NCBI GenBank assembly: GCA_025363575.1
Contig: JANYDM010000063.1
Location: 28,705 to 92,704 of the forward strand
From: Betaproteobacteria bacterium
GTDB lineage: Bacteria > Pseudomonadota > Gammaproteobacteria > Burkholderiales > SG8-41
DNA length: 64,000 bases
Direction: 5' to 3'
Below the pieces are notes generated by a model that ran no database searches, had not been told where the DNA came from, and worked only from the letters and a program-made list of their open reading frames with translations. A program made the position numbers and the translations under genes. The first letter of the stretch is position 1. The number at the start of each line of letters is the position of its first letter. Shown here piece after piece: positions 55,555 to 64,000 of the stretch.

Positions 55555-58500
55555 TTACGCTGCGGCCGCGACGAGCCGGCGGTGCATGCCCTGCACATCG
55601 TAGGCCGTCAGCTCCCGCGATTGTTGCATACCCGTGCACGCAGCGCGCGCGCCGGCGACGGTCGTGTACGACGTGATGCGCGCCTGCAAAGCCGCGCGCC
55701 GGATCGCGTAGGAGTCGCGCACCGCGGCGCGTTTTTCCTCGACGGTGTTCACGATGAGCGCGACATCGTTGTTCTTGATCATGTCGACGACGTGCGGCCG
55801 GCCTTCGGCGACCTTGTTAATCGGCAGCACAGCGAGCCCTTCCGCCGCGAGCGCCGCCGCCGTGCCGCGCGTCGCCACCAGCTGGAATCCCAGCGCCACG
55901 AGATCGCGCGCGATCGCCACCGCCGCGGGCTTGTCGGCGTCACGCACGCTGATGAACACCTTGCCCGACTCGGGCAGGCGGTCGCCTGCCGCCAGCTGCG
56001 ATTTGACGAACGCCTCGCCGAAAGTCGCGCCGACGCCCATCACTTCGCCGGTCGATTTCATCTCCGGGCCCAGTATCGTGTCGGCGCCGGGAAACTTGAT
56101 GAACGGAAATACGGCTTCCTTGACAGAGTAATACGGCGGCACGACTTCGGTGATGCTGTTCTGTGCCGCGAGCGAAGTGCCGGTCATGCAGCGCGCTGCA
56201 ATCTTGGCCAGCGCCAGTCCCGTTGCCTTCGACACGAACGGCACGGTGCGCGAGGCACGCGGATTGACTTCGAGCACGTAGATGACGCCGTTCTGGATCG
56301 CGAATTGCACGTTCATCAGGCCGACGACCTTCAGCGCGTGTGCCATCGCGATCGTCTGCTGGCGCAGTTCGTCCTGCAGCTCAGGCGTCAGACTGAACGG
56401 CGGCAGCGAACACGCAGAATCGCCCGAATGCACGCCGGCCTGCTCAATGTGCTCCATGATGCCGCCGATCAGCACCGCCTTGCCGTCGCAGATCGCGTCG
56501 ACGTCGACCTCGGTCGCATCGTTGAGAAAGCGGTCGAGCAGCACCGGCGAATCATTCGAGACCTTGACGGCTTCGCGCATGTAACGTTCGAGATCGGCCT
56601 GCTCGTGCACGATTTCCATCGCGCGGCCGCCGAGCACGTACGACGGGCGAACTACCAGCGGATAACCGATTTCAGCCGCAAGAGCGAGCGCTTTCTGACT
56701 GCTGCGGGCAGTTCGATTCGGCGGCTGCTTGAGCTTCAGCTTGTGGATCAGCTTCTGGAAACGCTCGCGATCTTCGGCCATATCTATTGAATCGGGCGAA
56801 GTGCCAATGATGGGCACACCATTCGCTTCGAGGTCGCGCGCAAGCTTGAGGGGCGTCTGGCCGCCGTACTGCACGATCACGCCATACGGCTTTTCGACGT
56901 GCACGATTTCGAGCACGTCTTCCAGCGTCAGCGGCTCGAAGTAGAGACGGTCGGAGGTGTCGTAATCGGTCGATACCGTCTCCGGGTTGCAATTCACCAT
57001 GATGGTCTCGAAACCGTCTTCGCGCAGCGCCAGTGCCGCGTGCACGCAGCAGTAGTCGAACTCTATGCCCTGCCCGATGCGGTTCGGTCCGCCGCCCAGC
57101 ACGATGACCTTTTTGCGGTCGGTAGGCTGCGCTTCACATTCTTCCTCGTACGTCGAGTACATGTAGGCGGTGCTGGTAGCGAATTCCGCCGCGCAGGTGT
57201 CGACCCGCTTGTAGACCGGGCGAATACCGAGCGCGTGCCGGTGCGCGCGCATCTCGGTCTCGGTCGCCTTCATGAGATAGGCCAGGCGGCGGTCGGAAAA
57301 CCCTTTGCGCTTCAACCCGCGCAAAGTCACCGCGTCGAGGTCGGCAATCTTCCTGTCGTCGAGCTCCATCTCGAGATCGATGATTTCCTTGATCTGCACC
57401 AGGAACCACGGGTCGATCTTCGTCAACTGGAAAACTTCTTCGAGCGTAAATCCATTCTCGAATGCGTCGCCGACATACCAGATGCGCTCCGGTCCCGGCT
57501 CGCCAAGCTCCTTCTCGAGCGTCTCGCGGTCGGTGGTTTTCTGGTTCATGCCGTCGGCGCCGACCTCGAGCCCGCGCAGCGCCTTCTGAAATGATTCCTG
57601 GAAAGTGCGGCCGATTGCCATCACTTCACCGACCGACTTCATCTGCGTGGTCAGGCGATCGTTGGCGTGCGGGAATTTCTCGAACGCGAATCGCGGCACC
57701 TTGGTCACGACGTAATCGATGGTCGGCTCGAACGACGCGGGCGTAGCACCCCCGGTAATGTCGTTGCGCAGTTCGTCCAGCGTGTAGCCGACCGCCAGCT
57801 TGGCTGCGATCTTGGCGATCGGGAAGCCGGTCGCTTTCGACGCGAGCGCGCTCGAACGCGACACGCGCGGGTTCATTTCGATGATCAGCAAGCGCCCGTC
57901 ATCGGGATTGATCGCGAACTGCACGTTGGACCCGCCGGTGTCCACGCCGATCTCGCGCAGGCACGCGATCGACGCGTTGCGCATGATCTGGTATTCCTTG
58001 TCCGTCAGCGTCTGCGCCGGCGCAACCGTGATCGAGTCGCCGGTGTGCACGCCCATCGGGTCGAGGTTCTCGATCGAGCAGATGATGATGCAGTTGTCCT
58101 TGCTGTCGCGCACCACCTCCATCTCGAACTCTTTCCAGCCGAGCACCGATTCTTCGATCAGCACTTCCCTGGTCGGGCTCGCGTCGAGCCCGCGCTCGAC
58201 GATCGAGACGAACTCTTCCTTGTTGTAGGCGATGCCGCCGCCGGCGCCGCCCAGCGTGAACGACGGGCGAATAACAGTCGGAAACCCGACCATGGCTTGA
58301 ACCTGCAGCGCCTCTTCGAGACTGTGCGCGATGGCTGAGCGCGCGGACGCCAGCCCGATCTTCGCCATCGCCGCCTTGAATTTCTCGCGGTCTTCGGCTT
58401 TGTCGATCGCCTCTTTTTTCGCGCCTATCATTTCGACGTTGTATTTTTCGAGTACGCCGTGCTTGGCGAGATCGAGCGCGCAGTTAAGCGCGGTCTGACC

Positions 58501-58773
58501 GCCCATCGTCGGCAGCAGCGCGTCGGGCCGCTCTATCGCGATGACTTTCTCGACCATCTGCCAGGTGACCGGCTCGATATAAGTGGCGTCCGCCATGTTC
58601 GGGTCGGTCATGATCGTGGCGGGGTTCGAATTCACGAGCACCACGCGATAGCCCTCCTCGCGCAGCGCCTTGCACGCCTGCGCGCCGGAATAGTCGAACT
58701 CGCACGCCTGGCCGATGACGATAGGGCCGGCGCCGATGATCAGGATGCTTTTTATGTCGGTTCTTTTTGGCAT
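55555..58773 (-). CDS. carB: Carbamoyl-phosphate synthase large subunit
   Basis: The 1072-aa enzyme makes carbamoyl phosphate for arginine and pyrimidines from bicarbonate, ATP and ammonia channelled from CarA. Two homologous ATP-grasp halves are visible ([15 protein letters not shown] with [31 protein letters not shown]; then [12 protein letters not shown] with [29 protein letters not shown]). A C-terminal MGS-like allosteric domain follows ([14 protein letters not shown]). The length and order are normal. It lies 42 bp after carA. Confidence 0.97.
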   Translation of the reverse strand: MPKRTDIKSILIIGAGPIVIGQACEFDYSGAQACKALREEGYRVVLVNSNPATIMTDPNMADATYIEPVTWQMVEKVIAIERPDALLPTMGGQTALNCALDLAKHGVLEKYNVEMIGAKKEAIDKAEDREKFKAAMAKIGLASARSAIAHSLEEALQVQAMVGFPTVIRPSFTLGGAGGGIAYNKEEFVSIVERGLDASPTREVLIEESVLGWKEFEMEVVRDSKDNCIIICSIENLDPMGVHTGDSITVAPAQTLTDKEYQIMRNASIACLREIGVDTGGSNVQFAINPDDGRLLIIEMNPRVSRSSALASKATGFPIAKIAAKLAVGYTLDELRNDITGGATPASFEPTIDYVVTKVPRFAFEKFPHANDRLTTQMKSVGEVMAIGRTFQESFQKALRGLEVGADGMNQKTTDRETLEKELGEPGPERIWYVGDAFENGFTLEEVFQLTKIDPWFLVQIKEIIDLEMELDDRKIADLDAVTLRGLKRKGFSDRRLAYLMKATETEMRAHRHALGIRPVYKRVDTCAAEFATSTAYMYSTYEEECEAQPTDRKKVIVLGGGPNRIGQGIEFDYCCVHAALALREDGFETIMVNCNPETVSTDYDTSDRLYFEPLTLEDVLEIVHVEKPYGVIVQYGGQTPLKLARDLEANGVPIIGTSPDSIDMAEDRERFQKLIHKLKLKQPPNRTARSSQKALALAAEIGYPLVVRPSYVLGGRAMEIVHEQADLERYMREAVKVSNDSPVLLDRFLNDATEVDVDAICDGKAVLIGGIMEHIEQAGVHSGDSACSLPPFSLTPELQDELRQQTIAMAHALKVVGLMNVQFAIQNGVIYVLEVNPRASRTVPFVSKATGLALAKIAARCMTGTSLAAQNSITEVVPPYYSVKEAVFPFIKFPGADTILGPEMKSTGEVMGVGATFGEAFVKSQLAAGDRLPESGKVFISVRDADKPAAVAIARDLVALGFQLVATRGTAAALAAEGLAVLPINKVAEGRPHVVDMIKNNDVALIVNTVEEKRAAVRDSYAIRRAALQARITSYTTVAGARAACTGMQQSRELTAYDVQGMHRRLVAAAA

Positions 58774-58815
58774 AGATTCTTTAACCGAAAAGGACGCGAT
58801 GGACGCGAAGGTTTT

Positions 58816-60033
58816 TCATGAAATGGTTTCCCTGGCGTCATTCGTGTCCCTGGCGGTTCCAGATTTTTGCTTTGCCATCAGAGCAACAAACCGATCGAAC
58901 AAATATCCGACGTCATGCGGCCCCGGGCTCGCTTCCGGATGGCCTTGAAAGCAGAACGCGGGCTGGTCGGTGCGCGCGAAACCCTGCAGCGTTCCGTCGA
59001 ACAGCGATTTGTGCGTGATGCGCACGTTGGCCGGCAGGGTTGCGGGGTCAACCGCGAAGCCGTGGTTCTGGCTCGTGATCATCACGCGTCCCGTGTCAAG
59101 GTCCTGCACCGGATGGTTCGCGCCGTGATGGCCGAATTTCATCTTGAGCGTCTTCGCGCCGCTCGCCAGACCCAGCAATTGATGGCCGAGGCAGATGCCG
59201 AACACCGGAATGCCGGTCGCGACAAGCTCGCGTATCGCGCGTATCGCGTAATCGCAAGGCTCAGGGTCGCCCGGGCCGTTGGCGAGAAAAATTCCGTCGG
59301 GCGTCAACGCGAGCGCATCCTGCGCGGTGCTTTGCGCGGGTATTACGGTGAGCTTGCAGCCGCGCGACGCGAGCATGCGCAGGATATTGAATTTGACTCC
59401 ATAGTCGTAGGCGACGACGTGGAACTTCGGCTCCGCCTGCTGACCGTAGCCGTGACCGAGCTTCCAGTTCGTTTCGGTCCATACATACGACTTCGTGCAA
59501 CTGACCACCTTCGCCAGATCCATGCCGGCCAGACCCGGAAAAGCGCGTGCAGTCTTCAGCGCAGTGTCGACATCGATCTTCCCCGCCATGACACAGCCAT
59601 CCTGCGCACCCTTTTCACGCAGAATGCGCGTAAGCCTGCGCGTATCGATGTCGGCGATCGCGACGACATTCTGCTCGCGCAGATACGCGGACAGATCCTG
59701 CGTGCTGCGCCAGTTGCTCGCCACCAGCGGCAAGTCGCGGATCACGAGTCCGGCGGCGAACACCTTATTCGATTCGACGTCTTCAGGATTGGTGCCGGTG
59801 TTGCCTATGTGCGGATAAGTCAGCGTAACGATCTGACGGCAGTACGACGGATCGGTGAGGATTTCCTGATAGCCCGTCATCGAAGTGTTGAAGACGACTT
59901 CGCCCGCTGACAGGCCGGCCGCGCCGATCGACGTGCCGTGAAAAACCGTGCCATCTTTGAGGACAAGGATGGCTGGTTCACGATGCGGCAAGTCGAACTC
60001 CCGGGAGTAGATATGGAAAGCGGGACAGGTCAT
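58816..60033 (-). CDS. carA: Carbamoyl-phosphate synthase small (glutaminase) subunit
   Basis: This subunit hydrolyses glutamine and passes ammonia to CarB. The N-terminal domain includes [17 protein letters not shown]. The class I glutamine amidotransferase domain has the nucleophilic Cys in [10 protein letters not shown] and the His/Glu in [11 protein letters not shown]. The ATG at 60033 gives 405 aa. A TTG at 59991 ([19 protein letters not shown]) has a GGGAG ribosome binding site and fits the usual family start, so the first 14 residues are doubtful. Confidence 0.95.
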   Translation of the reverse strand: MTCPAFHIYSREFDLPHREPAILVLKDGTVFHGTSIGAAGLSAGEVVFNTSMTGYQEILTDPSYCRQIVTLTYPHIGNTGTNPEDVESNKVFAAGLVIRDLPLVASNWRSTQDLSAYLREQNVVAIADIDTRRLTRILREKGAQDGCVMAGKIDVDTALKTARAFPGLAGMDLAKVVSCTKSYVWTETNWKLGHGYGQQAEPKFHVVAYDYGVKFNILRMLASRGCKLTVIPAQSTAQDALALTPDGIFLANGPGDPEPCDYAIRAIRELVATGIPVFGICLGHQLLGLASGAKTLKMKFGHHGANHPVQDLDTGRVMITSQNHGFAVDPATLPANVRITHKSLFDGTLQGFARTDQPAFCFQGHPEASPGPHDVGYLFDRFVALMAKQKSGTARDTNDARETIS

Positions 60034-60058
60034 AAGACCCGTCCCGCTCGATGGCGCA

Positions 60059-60087
60059 ATTATACGCTAAAGACCAGTCGCCTTCAA
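60059..60087 (-). promoter_or_regulatory. Candidate sigma-70 promoter of carAB
   Basis: The minus strand shows TTGAAG, exactly 17 nt and a perfect TATAAT. RNA would begin near 60052, about 20 nt before the carA ATG. It shows that carAB can be expressed independently of bamE-dapB upstream. Confidence 0.65.
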
Positions 60088-60134
60088 TGCATCAGCGTCG
60101 AATCAACGTGCTGATTCGGCATTAAAAACGCGCG

Positions 60135-60941
60135 TCAACGCAAGCCGAGCACGTCCTGCATGTCGAACAGCCCGAACTTCCTGTCGGCGAGAAAACGCGC
60201 AGCTCTCAATGCCCCTTCGGCGTACGTGGCGCGACTGCCGGAGCGCACGATTATTTCGACGCGTTCGCCGGGACCGGCGAACATCACGGTGTGCTCGCCG
60301 ACGATGTCGCCTCCGCGCACCGCTGAAAACCCTATCGTCGAGCTTTTGCGCTCGCCGGTAACGCCTTCGCGGCCAAACACCGCGGCCTCGCCGAGGTTTC
60401 TGCCGAGCGCTTTGGCGATGATGGCGCCAATGTGAAGTGCAGTGCCCGACGGCGCGTCGACTTTGTGCCGATGGTGCGCCTCGATGATTTCCACGTCGTA
60501 ACCGTCCTGCAGCACGCGCGCAGCCATGTCCGCCAGCTTGAACACGAGATTGGTGCCGACGCTCATGTTCGGCGCCATCACGATCGCAATATCGCGCCCG
60601 GCGTCCGCTATCGATTTTTTCTGCGCGTCGTCAAAACCGGTCGTGCCGATCACCATTTTGACGCCGAGCTTGCGGCAGGCGGCGAGATGCGCCAGTGTGC
60701 CTTCCGGGCGTGTGAAATCGATCAATGCGTCGCAGCCACCCAGACTTTTCTCGACATCTGCGCTGACTATCACCCGCGCGGGCAGGCTGACGAGTTCACC
60801 CGCGTTTTTGCCGACGCTCGCGCCGCCCGCGACTTCGAGCGCGGCGCCGAGTTCCAGATCGGCGCTGTTCAGTACGCCTTCGAGTAGCGCGCGTCCCATG
60901 CGTCCCGCGCTGCCCGCTACCGCAATTTTCATTTTCACCAT
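60135..60941 (-). CDS. dapB: 4-hydroxy-tetrahydrodipicolinate reductase
   Basis: This NAD(P)H-dependent enzyme of lysine and diaminopimelate synthesis has 268 aa. It has the nucleotide-binding MKIAVAGSAGRMGRAL, the DFTRPEG segment and the catalytic/substrate motif EAHHRHKVDAPSGTAL. The ATG at 60941 follows GGGAG by 6 nt; an ATG three codons later is possible. It lies 60 bp after bamE on the same strand. Confidence 0.96.
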   Translation of the reverse strand: MVKMKIAVAGSAGRMGRALLEGVLNSADLELGAALEVAGGASVGKNAGELVSLPARVIVSADVEKSLGGCDALIDFTRPEGTLAHLAACRKLGVKMVIGTTGFDDAQKKSIADAGRDIAIVMAPNMSVGTNLVFKLADMAARVLQDGYDVEIIEAHHRHKVDAPSGTALHIGAIIAKALGRNLGEAAVFGREGVTGERKSSTIGFSAVRGGDIVGEHTVMFAGPGERVEIIVRSGSRATYAEGALRAARFLADRKFGLFDMQDVLGLR

Positions 60942-61001
60942 GGCGGCTCCCTGACTGCGCCCAACACGACACGCACGTTGCGCTAGGTTACGAGTTCCGG
61001 A

Positions 61002-61724
61002 TTAAAAACCGATCTTGTCCAGCATGCGGCCAAACATGCCGCGCTTTGGCGGTTCTTTTTTCTCGTCGGCCGCGGCGGTGTCTGCCTTGGCCGCATCGGC
61101 TTTTCCTGCGTCCGTTTTTGCCGTGTCTGCTTTTGCGGCATCCACCTTGGCGGCTTCTGCTTTTGCTGCAGCCGCCGTCGCTGCGTCCGCTTTTGCAGCT
61201 TCAGCTTTTGCCGCCTCAGCTTTTGCAGCTTCCACCCTGGCGCTGTCGGACTTACCCGGTTCGGGCCTGGTCGCTGCGACCGGCGGTTTTTCGACGGGCT
61301 TGGGCGCTACCGTTGCCGCGGCGGGTTTCGGCGGCGCGGATTTGGCCGCCGGCGGTTTCGGTATCAGCGCGTCCGGCTCGTGCGGCTGATCGGACAAAAT
61401 GATATCGCCCTCCAGCCGGAGCAATTTGTCGTCGTCGAAAATAACGGTCAGTCGCCGCCGCTCGTCGGGCTTGCCCTGCCGCTGCAGAAGGTAAATGTAG
61501 TCCCAGCGATCGCTGTGAAACATGTCGGTTACGAGCGGCGAGCCCAGCACGAAGCGGACCTGCGAGCGCGTCTGGCCGGCTTTGAGCTTGCCGACCATCT
61601 CCTGGGTGATGACATTACCCTGCTGGACGTCGATCCGGTAAGGTGAAATGATCGACGGCAGCTCGGGCGCCTGCTTGCACCCCGCGATCGTCAGCACAGC
61701 CATCAATGTAATCAGTTTTCGCAT
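61002..61724 (-). CDS. bamE: Outer-membrane assembly lipoprotein BamE with an Ala/Lys-rich tail
   Basis: This lipoprotein of the BAM complex inserts outer-membrane proteins. The lipobox TIAGC gives lipidated Cys16. The SmpA/OmlA domain spans about 25-110 (QGNVITQEMVGKLKAGQTRSQVRFVLGSPLV; WDYIYLLQRQGK). The 240-aa protein is about twice the usual length because of a tail (about 112-225) with many repeats of the type AAKAEAAKADAA, low in complexity and probably helical. It ends KRGMFGRMLDKIGF. It is divergent from fur, a standard betaproteobacterial pairing. The ATG at 61724 starts the signal peptide. Confidence 0.92.
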   Translation of the reverse strand: MRKLITLMAVLTIAGCKQAPELPSIISPYRIDVQQGNVITQEMVGKLKAGQTRSQVRFVLGSPLVTDMFHSDRWDYIYLLQRQGKPDERRRLTVIFDDDKLLRLEGDIILSDQPHEPDALIPKPPAAKSAPPKPAAATVAPKPVEKPPVAATRPEPGKSDSARVEAAKAEAAKAEAAKADAATAAAAKAEAAKVDAAKADTAKTDAGKADAAKADTAAADEKKEPPKRGMFGRMLDKIGF

Positions 61725-61830
61725 CGTGCCGTTTCCGGGCCTGCCGGTTATCACGCGCGCAGCGCGCGTCGAAAAGCCGGTATGATAACAGCCCCCATCC
61801 ATAAGCACTCTTCTGACGTCAGCCCAGCGC

Positions 61831-62262
61831 GTGAGTTCCCCGACCGATCTCAAGACCATGGGTCTCAAGGCAACGCTGCCGCGTTTGCGCATCCTCGAAT
61901 TGTTCGAGAAAAGCGACGTGCGGCACCTGACGGCCGAGGAAGTTTACAAAATCCTGCTCAAGGAAGGCACCGACACGGGGCTGGCGACCGTCTACCGCGT
62001 ATTGACGCAATTCGAGCAGGCCGGCCTGCTCGTGCGCCACCACTTCGAGAGCGGCAAGGCGGTGTTCGAACTGAACCGCGGCGGTCACCATGACCATCTG
62101 GTGTGCATGCAGTGCGGCCGCGTCGAGGAATTCTACGACGAGGCGATCGAAAAGCGGCAGATGGCCGTTGCAAAGGAACGCGGCTTCGCGATTCACGAGC
62201 ACTCGCTCCACCTGTACGTCGATTGCACCAAGCCGAACTGCCCGAACAAGAGCAAAAGCTGA
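61831..62262 (+). CDS. fur: Ferric uptake regulator Fur
   Basis: This 143-aa iron-responsive repressor has a winged helix (about 15-80, containing [27 protein letters not shown]) and a metal-binding/dimerisation domain with the [16 protein letters not shown] segment and the C-terminal DCTKPNC cysteine pair. The start is a GTG in the 106-bp divergent gap with bamE. Fur often represses its own gene; no clear Fur box is seen in this gap. It ends directly against the convergent gene at 62263. Confidence 0.96.
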   Translation: MSSPTDLKTMGLKATLPRLRILELFEKSDVRHLTAEEVYKILLKEGTDTGLATVYRVLTQFEQAGLLVRHHFESGKAVFELNRGGHHDHLVCMQCGRVEEFYDEAIEKRQMAVAKERGFAIHEHSLHLYVDCTKPNCPNKSKS

Positions 62263-63378
62263 TCAGCTTTTCCGGAAGTCCTCGACCGACTTTGCCAGCT
62301 GGCCGTCCTTGCGCTTGAGTGCGCGCGTGACCGCCTTCGTTGCGCCGAAGGTGGGAATATATGCGGAGTGCTTGCCGGCGCCGCCGATCACCGCAATGAT
62401 AATGTCATCGGCGTTCTGCACTGCGTAGACCGGCGCATCGAGGCCGGCGTTGGCATACCTGTCTTTGAACGTGACGCGGAAGCGGCGCTCGATGTTCTCT
62501 TTCGAGAATTTGCCAAGCGGCAGTTGCGCGCGCTCCTGCAGGAAGCGCTTGGCGTCCGCCTTGCTGTAGCCGTCGTTGGCGACCGCCTTGGCGTGCTCCG
62601 GCCCCATCACGATTACAGGCTGCGCCGCATAGTAAATGTCGTTCGAGCCGGTCGTTGCCATCGTGCCGGCAATCGTCGTGAGTATGCCCTCGCCCGACAG
62701 GCTTTCGTGGTCATTGATATTGTGCGGGCATTCGGCGCCGATAACGGTCACTGCGCTCGCTTCTTTTGCCAGCCCCCGCTCGACATGCAGCGGCGCCCAT
62801 GGGCTTTGCGCTTCGTTTTCTGCGACGAGATAGCTGAACTTCGACGGCGCACCGAACGTCGACATGTCGCCCAGCGTCGGGATCGCGCCGCCGATGTTGA
62901 CGAGCGCGAGGCGGATCGCGCGGCCTACGGTCGCATTGCTGCGCGTGCCTGGCCCGAACGCATTGTGGCCGCCGTTAATGCCGAGCTCGGTTGCGACCGG
63001 GCCATTGACGATGACCAATGGAGCGCAGAGATGGGTGGTCGCCTGCACGCCATAGAGATTGAACGGCTCTTCGCACATGGCTTCTATCGCCAGCATGAAG
63101 AGCGGGAAGTAGTTCGGCGCGCAGCCGGCCATGACGGCGTTGGCCGCGAGCCGCAGCGGCGTCGCTTCGCCGTAACGGGGCGCCATCTTCGCTATCGGCA
63201 CATCCCACGGCCGGTCGCAATACTCGAGCATCTTTTCAACGCGCCCGGCCGTCGGCGGAATGATCGGCAGGCCATCGCCCCAGCCGCGCTCCATGTAAAG
63301 CCGGTTGATCGCGTCGAAGTCGTCGTCCGCATCGATGCTCGCGTCCTGCGCCTTCAGAAGTTCGGCGAGATCGCTCAT
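62263..63378 (-). CDS. Conserved protein of unknown function coupled to the UGSC selenoprotein
   Basis: This 371-aa soluble protein has no signal peptide and no motif I can assign to an enzyme class. Notable parts are GWGDGLPIIPPTAGRVEKML (31-50), a MAGCAPNYFPLFML segment, CEEPFNLYGVQATTHLCAP and ECPHNINDHESLSGEG, so several conserved-looking Cys and His residues, and a late GGAGKHSAYIPTFG. Its ATG overlaps the selenoprotein stop (ATGA at 63378-63375), so the two proteins are very likely made in fixed ratio and act together, perhaps as a two-part redox enzyme (inference). Confidence 0.75.
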   Translation of the reverse strand: MSDLAELLKAQDASIDADDDFDAINRLYMERGWGDGLPIIPPTAGRVEKMLEYCDRPWDVPIAKMAPRYGEATPLRLAANAVMAGCAPNYFPLFMLAIEAMCEEPFNLYGVQATTHLCAPLVIVNGPVATELGINGGHNAFGPGTRSNATVGRAIRLALVNIGGAIPTLGDMSTFGAPSKFSYLVAENEAQSPWAPLHVERGLAKEASAVTVIGAECPHNINDHESLSGEGILTTIAGTMATTGSNDIYYAAQPVIVMGPEHAKAVANDGYSKADAKRFLQERAQLPLGKFSKENIERRFRVTFKDRYANAGLDAPVYAVQNADDIIIAVIGGAGKHSAYIPTFGATKAVTRALKRKDGQLAKSVEDFRKS

Positions 63379-63914
63379 TGCATGTGCTCCTTGATCAGTT
63401 TGACCAGCTGCGGCAATGCGACTAGTGAGCGGCCTTCCACCTGCTCCAGCGACAGACCCCCAAGCGGGTGCGGAATCTTGACGAGCGGCAGATCGGGCGT
63501 GCCGAACACCTTCGACTGCGTGCTGCCCAGCTTGATGAACGGATCGGAAACGATAACGGCGGTGACGAGGCCGCGCTTACGCAGTTCTGACATGTCGTGG
63601 ACACTCCACGACGTGCAGGACCCTCAATCACCCATCGCGGAGACGACGAAATCTGTCTCCGCGGCGAGCTTGTCGAGTATGTCGTTGGGCGCGGGCAAGC
63701 TCACGCTGCCTTTGCGCAATGTCACGACGGACGCGACGGGCACTGCCGCCTTGACGCCGTCGATGATGAATTTAAGCAGGTGGTCTGCGTTGCCCTTGCT
63801 GTTGTCGAGGATACCCAGCCGCAGGCCCCCTTGCGCGAACTTGCGTTGCGCCCTGGCCGCCGCGGTCGCGGGCACCGGCGCTTCCGGCACCACCAGTTTT
63901 ACTTTATTGCCCAT
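63375..63914 (-). CDS. UGSC-family selenoprotein (Sec97 encoded by in-frame TGA)
   Basis: The reading frame runs from ATG 63914 (GAGGAG 6 nt upstream) to TGA 63377-63375, 179 residues, with one internal TGA at 63626-63624. Across that codon the protein reads SAMGD-U-GSCTSWSVHD-MSELRKRG, i.e. Sec97-Gly-Ser-Cys100, the defining UGSC motif of a known selenoprotein family. The frame and composition continue unbroken on both sides (LVTAVIVSDPFIKLGSTQSK). A hairpin with bacterial SECIS features begins 11 nt after the TGA. Without selenocysteine reading it would look like two ORFs, one of 96 aa and one of 72 aa. The molecular function is unknown; Sec/Cys suggests redox chemistry. No sel genes are in the window. 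Confidence 0.85.
63594..63626 (-). promoter_or_regulatory. Bacterial SECIS element
   Basis: On the mRNA strand UGA (63626-63624) is followed by 11 nt, then GUCGUGGA (63612-63605), loop GUG (63604-63602) and UCCACGAC (63601-63594). This is a perfect 8-bp stem. A G is in the first loop position and the loop lies 19 nt from the UGA. Known bacterial SECIS elements have a short apical stem-loop with a G in the first two loop bases about 16-37 nt from the UGA, so the fit is close. Confidence 0.8.
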
Positions 63915-63950
63915 CGTCTGCTCCTCGCTGATTTAGAGCGCCAGCCGCCC

Positions 63951-64000
63951 TCAGGTTTTAATGCCCAGCATTTCCGCCGCGTGCTTGCGCGTCGTTTCCG
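63951..64000 (-). CDS. Partial gene, C-terminal end only
   Basis: An open frame runs in from the window edge and ends ETTRKHAAEMLGIKT-stop. Composition and frame look coding, and it lies 36 bp upstream of the selenoprotein start on the same strand, so it may belong to the same operon. Fifteen residues are too few to name the family. Confidence 0.5.
   Translation of the reverse strand, partial: ETTRKHAAEMLGIKT

Noticed and set aside
55135..56790. A 551-codon plus-strand frame opposite carB and greA
   Set aside because: It is a shadow of carB codon bias; the carB frame is complete and motif-rich.
63594..63626. The TGA between the two halves read as a nonsense mutation (pseudogene)
   Set aside because: The TGA sits exactly at the U of the UGSC motif, the frame stays intact on both sides, a SECIS-like hairpin follows at the right distance, and the downstream gene is still coupled.

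Overview
The window looks like a chromosomal piece of a GC-rich betaproteobacterium. The evidence is the bamE/fur divergence, the dapB-carAB-greA-ftsH-folP-glmM-tpiA-secG-tRNA-Leu-nuoA..N series, the tig-clpPX-lon-hupB-tRNA-ppiD series, a Bug-type periplasmic binding protein and hopanoid-type squalene genes. No transposase, integrase, CRISPR array or rRNA is visible.

Layout. 0-8.7 kb: protein quality control on the minus strand (ppiD, tRNA-Asp/Val, hupB, lon, clpX, clpP, tig, tRNA-Leu). 8.8-14.6 kb, plus strand: squalene synthesis (hpnC, hpnD, hpnE) interrupted by an SDR gene that lacks the catalytic tyrosine, then ETF-ubiquinone oxidoreductase. 14.6-23.5 kb: mixed metabolic genes, namely a PLP dehydratase, a two-subunit molybdenum hydroxylase with a 32-codon fusion remnant of a second copy in front of it, dsbB, a Bug receptor, arfB, cytochrome c' and cytochrome b561.

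23.8-32.2 kb is a visibly more A/T-rich island flanked by two gene remnants: the 3' end of an acyl-ACP synthetase-like gene on the left and a decayed EAL-domain gene on the right. It encodes a complete DSF-type (diffusible signal factor) quorum-sensing system, rpfG-rpfC with convergent rpfF. Upstream lie a B12/radical-SAM protein, an acyl carrier protein and a ketoacyl synthase. This reads as a horizontally acquired signal synthesis and perception cassette, possibly with its own dedicated acyl-ACP supply.

32.5-47.7 kb, minus strand: nudF and the complete 14-gene complex I operon nuoA-N. 47.8-62.3 kb: tRNA-Leu, secG, tpiA, glmM, folP, ftsH, rlmE, yhbY (plus strand), a DUF4149-like membrane protein, greA, carB, carA, dapB, bamE and fur. 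62.3-64 kb: a translationally coupled pair in which the upstream gene is a UGSC-family selenoprotein. An in-frame UGA is followed 11 nt later by a perfect 8-bp hairpin with the features of a bacterial SECIS. A normal gene call would split it into two fragments.

The strongest second-look items are the selenoprotein and its coupled partner, the DSF island with its lipid-synthesis genes and decayed borders, the molybdenum-hydroxylase fusion micro-gene, the tyrosine-less SDR, and inverted heptad-like intergenic repeats.
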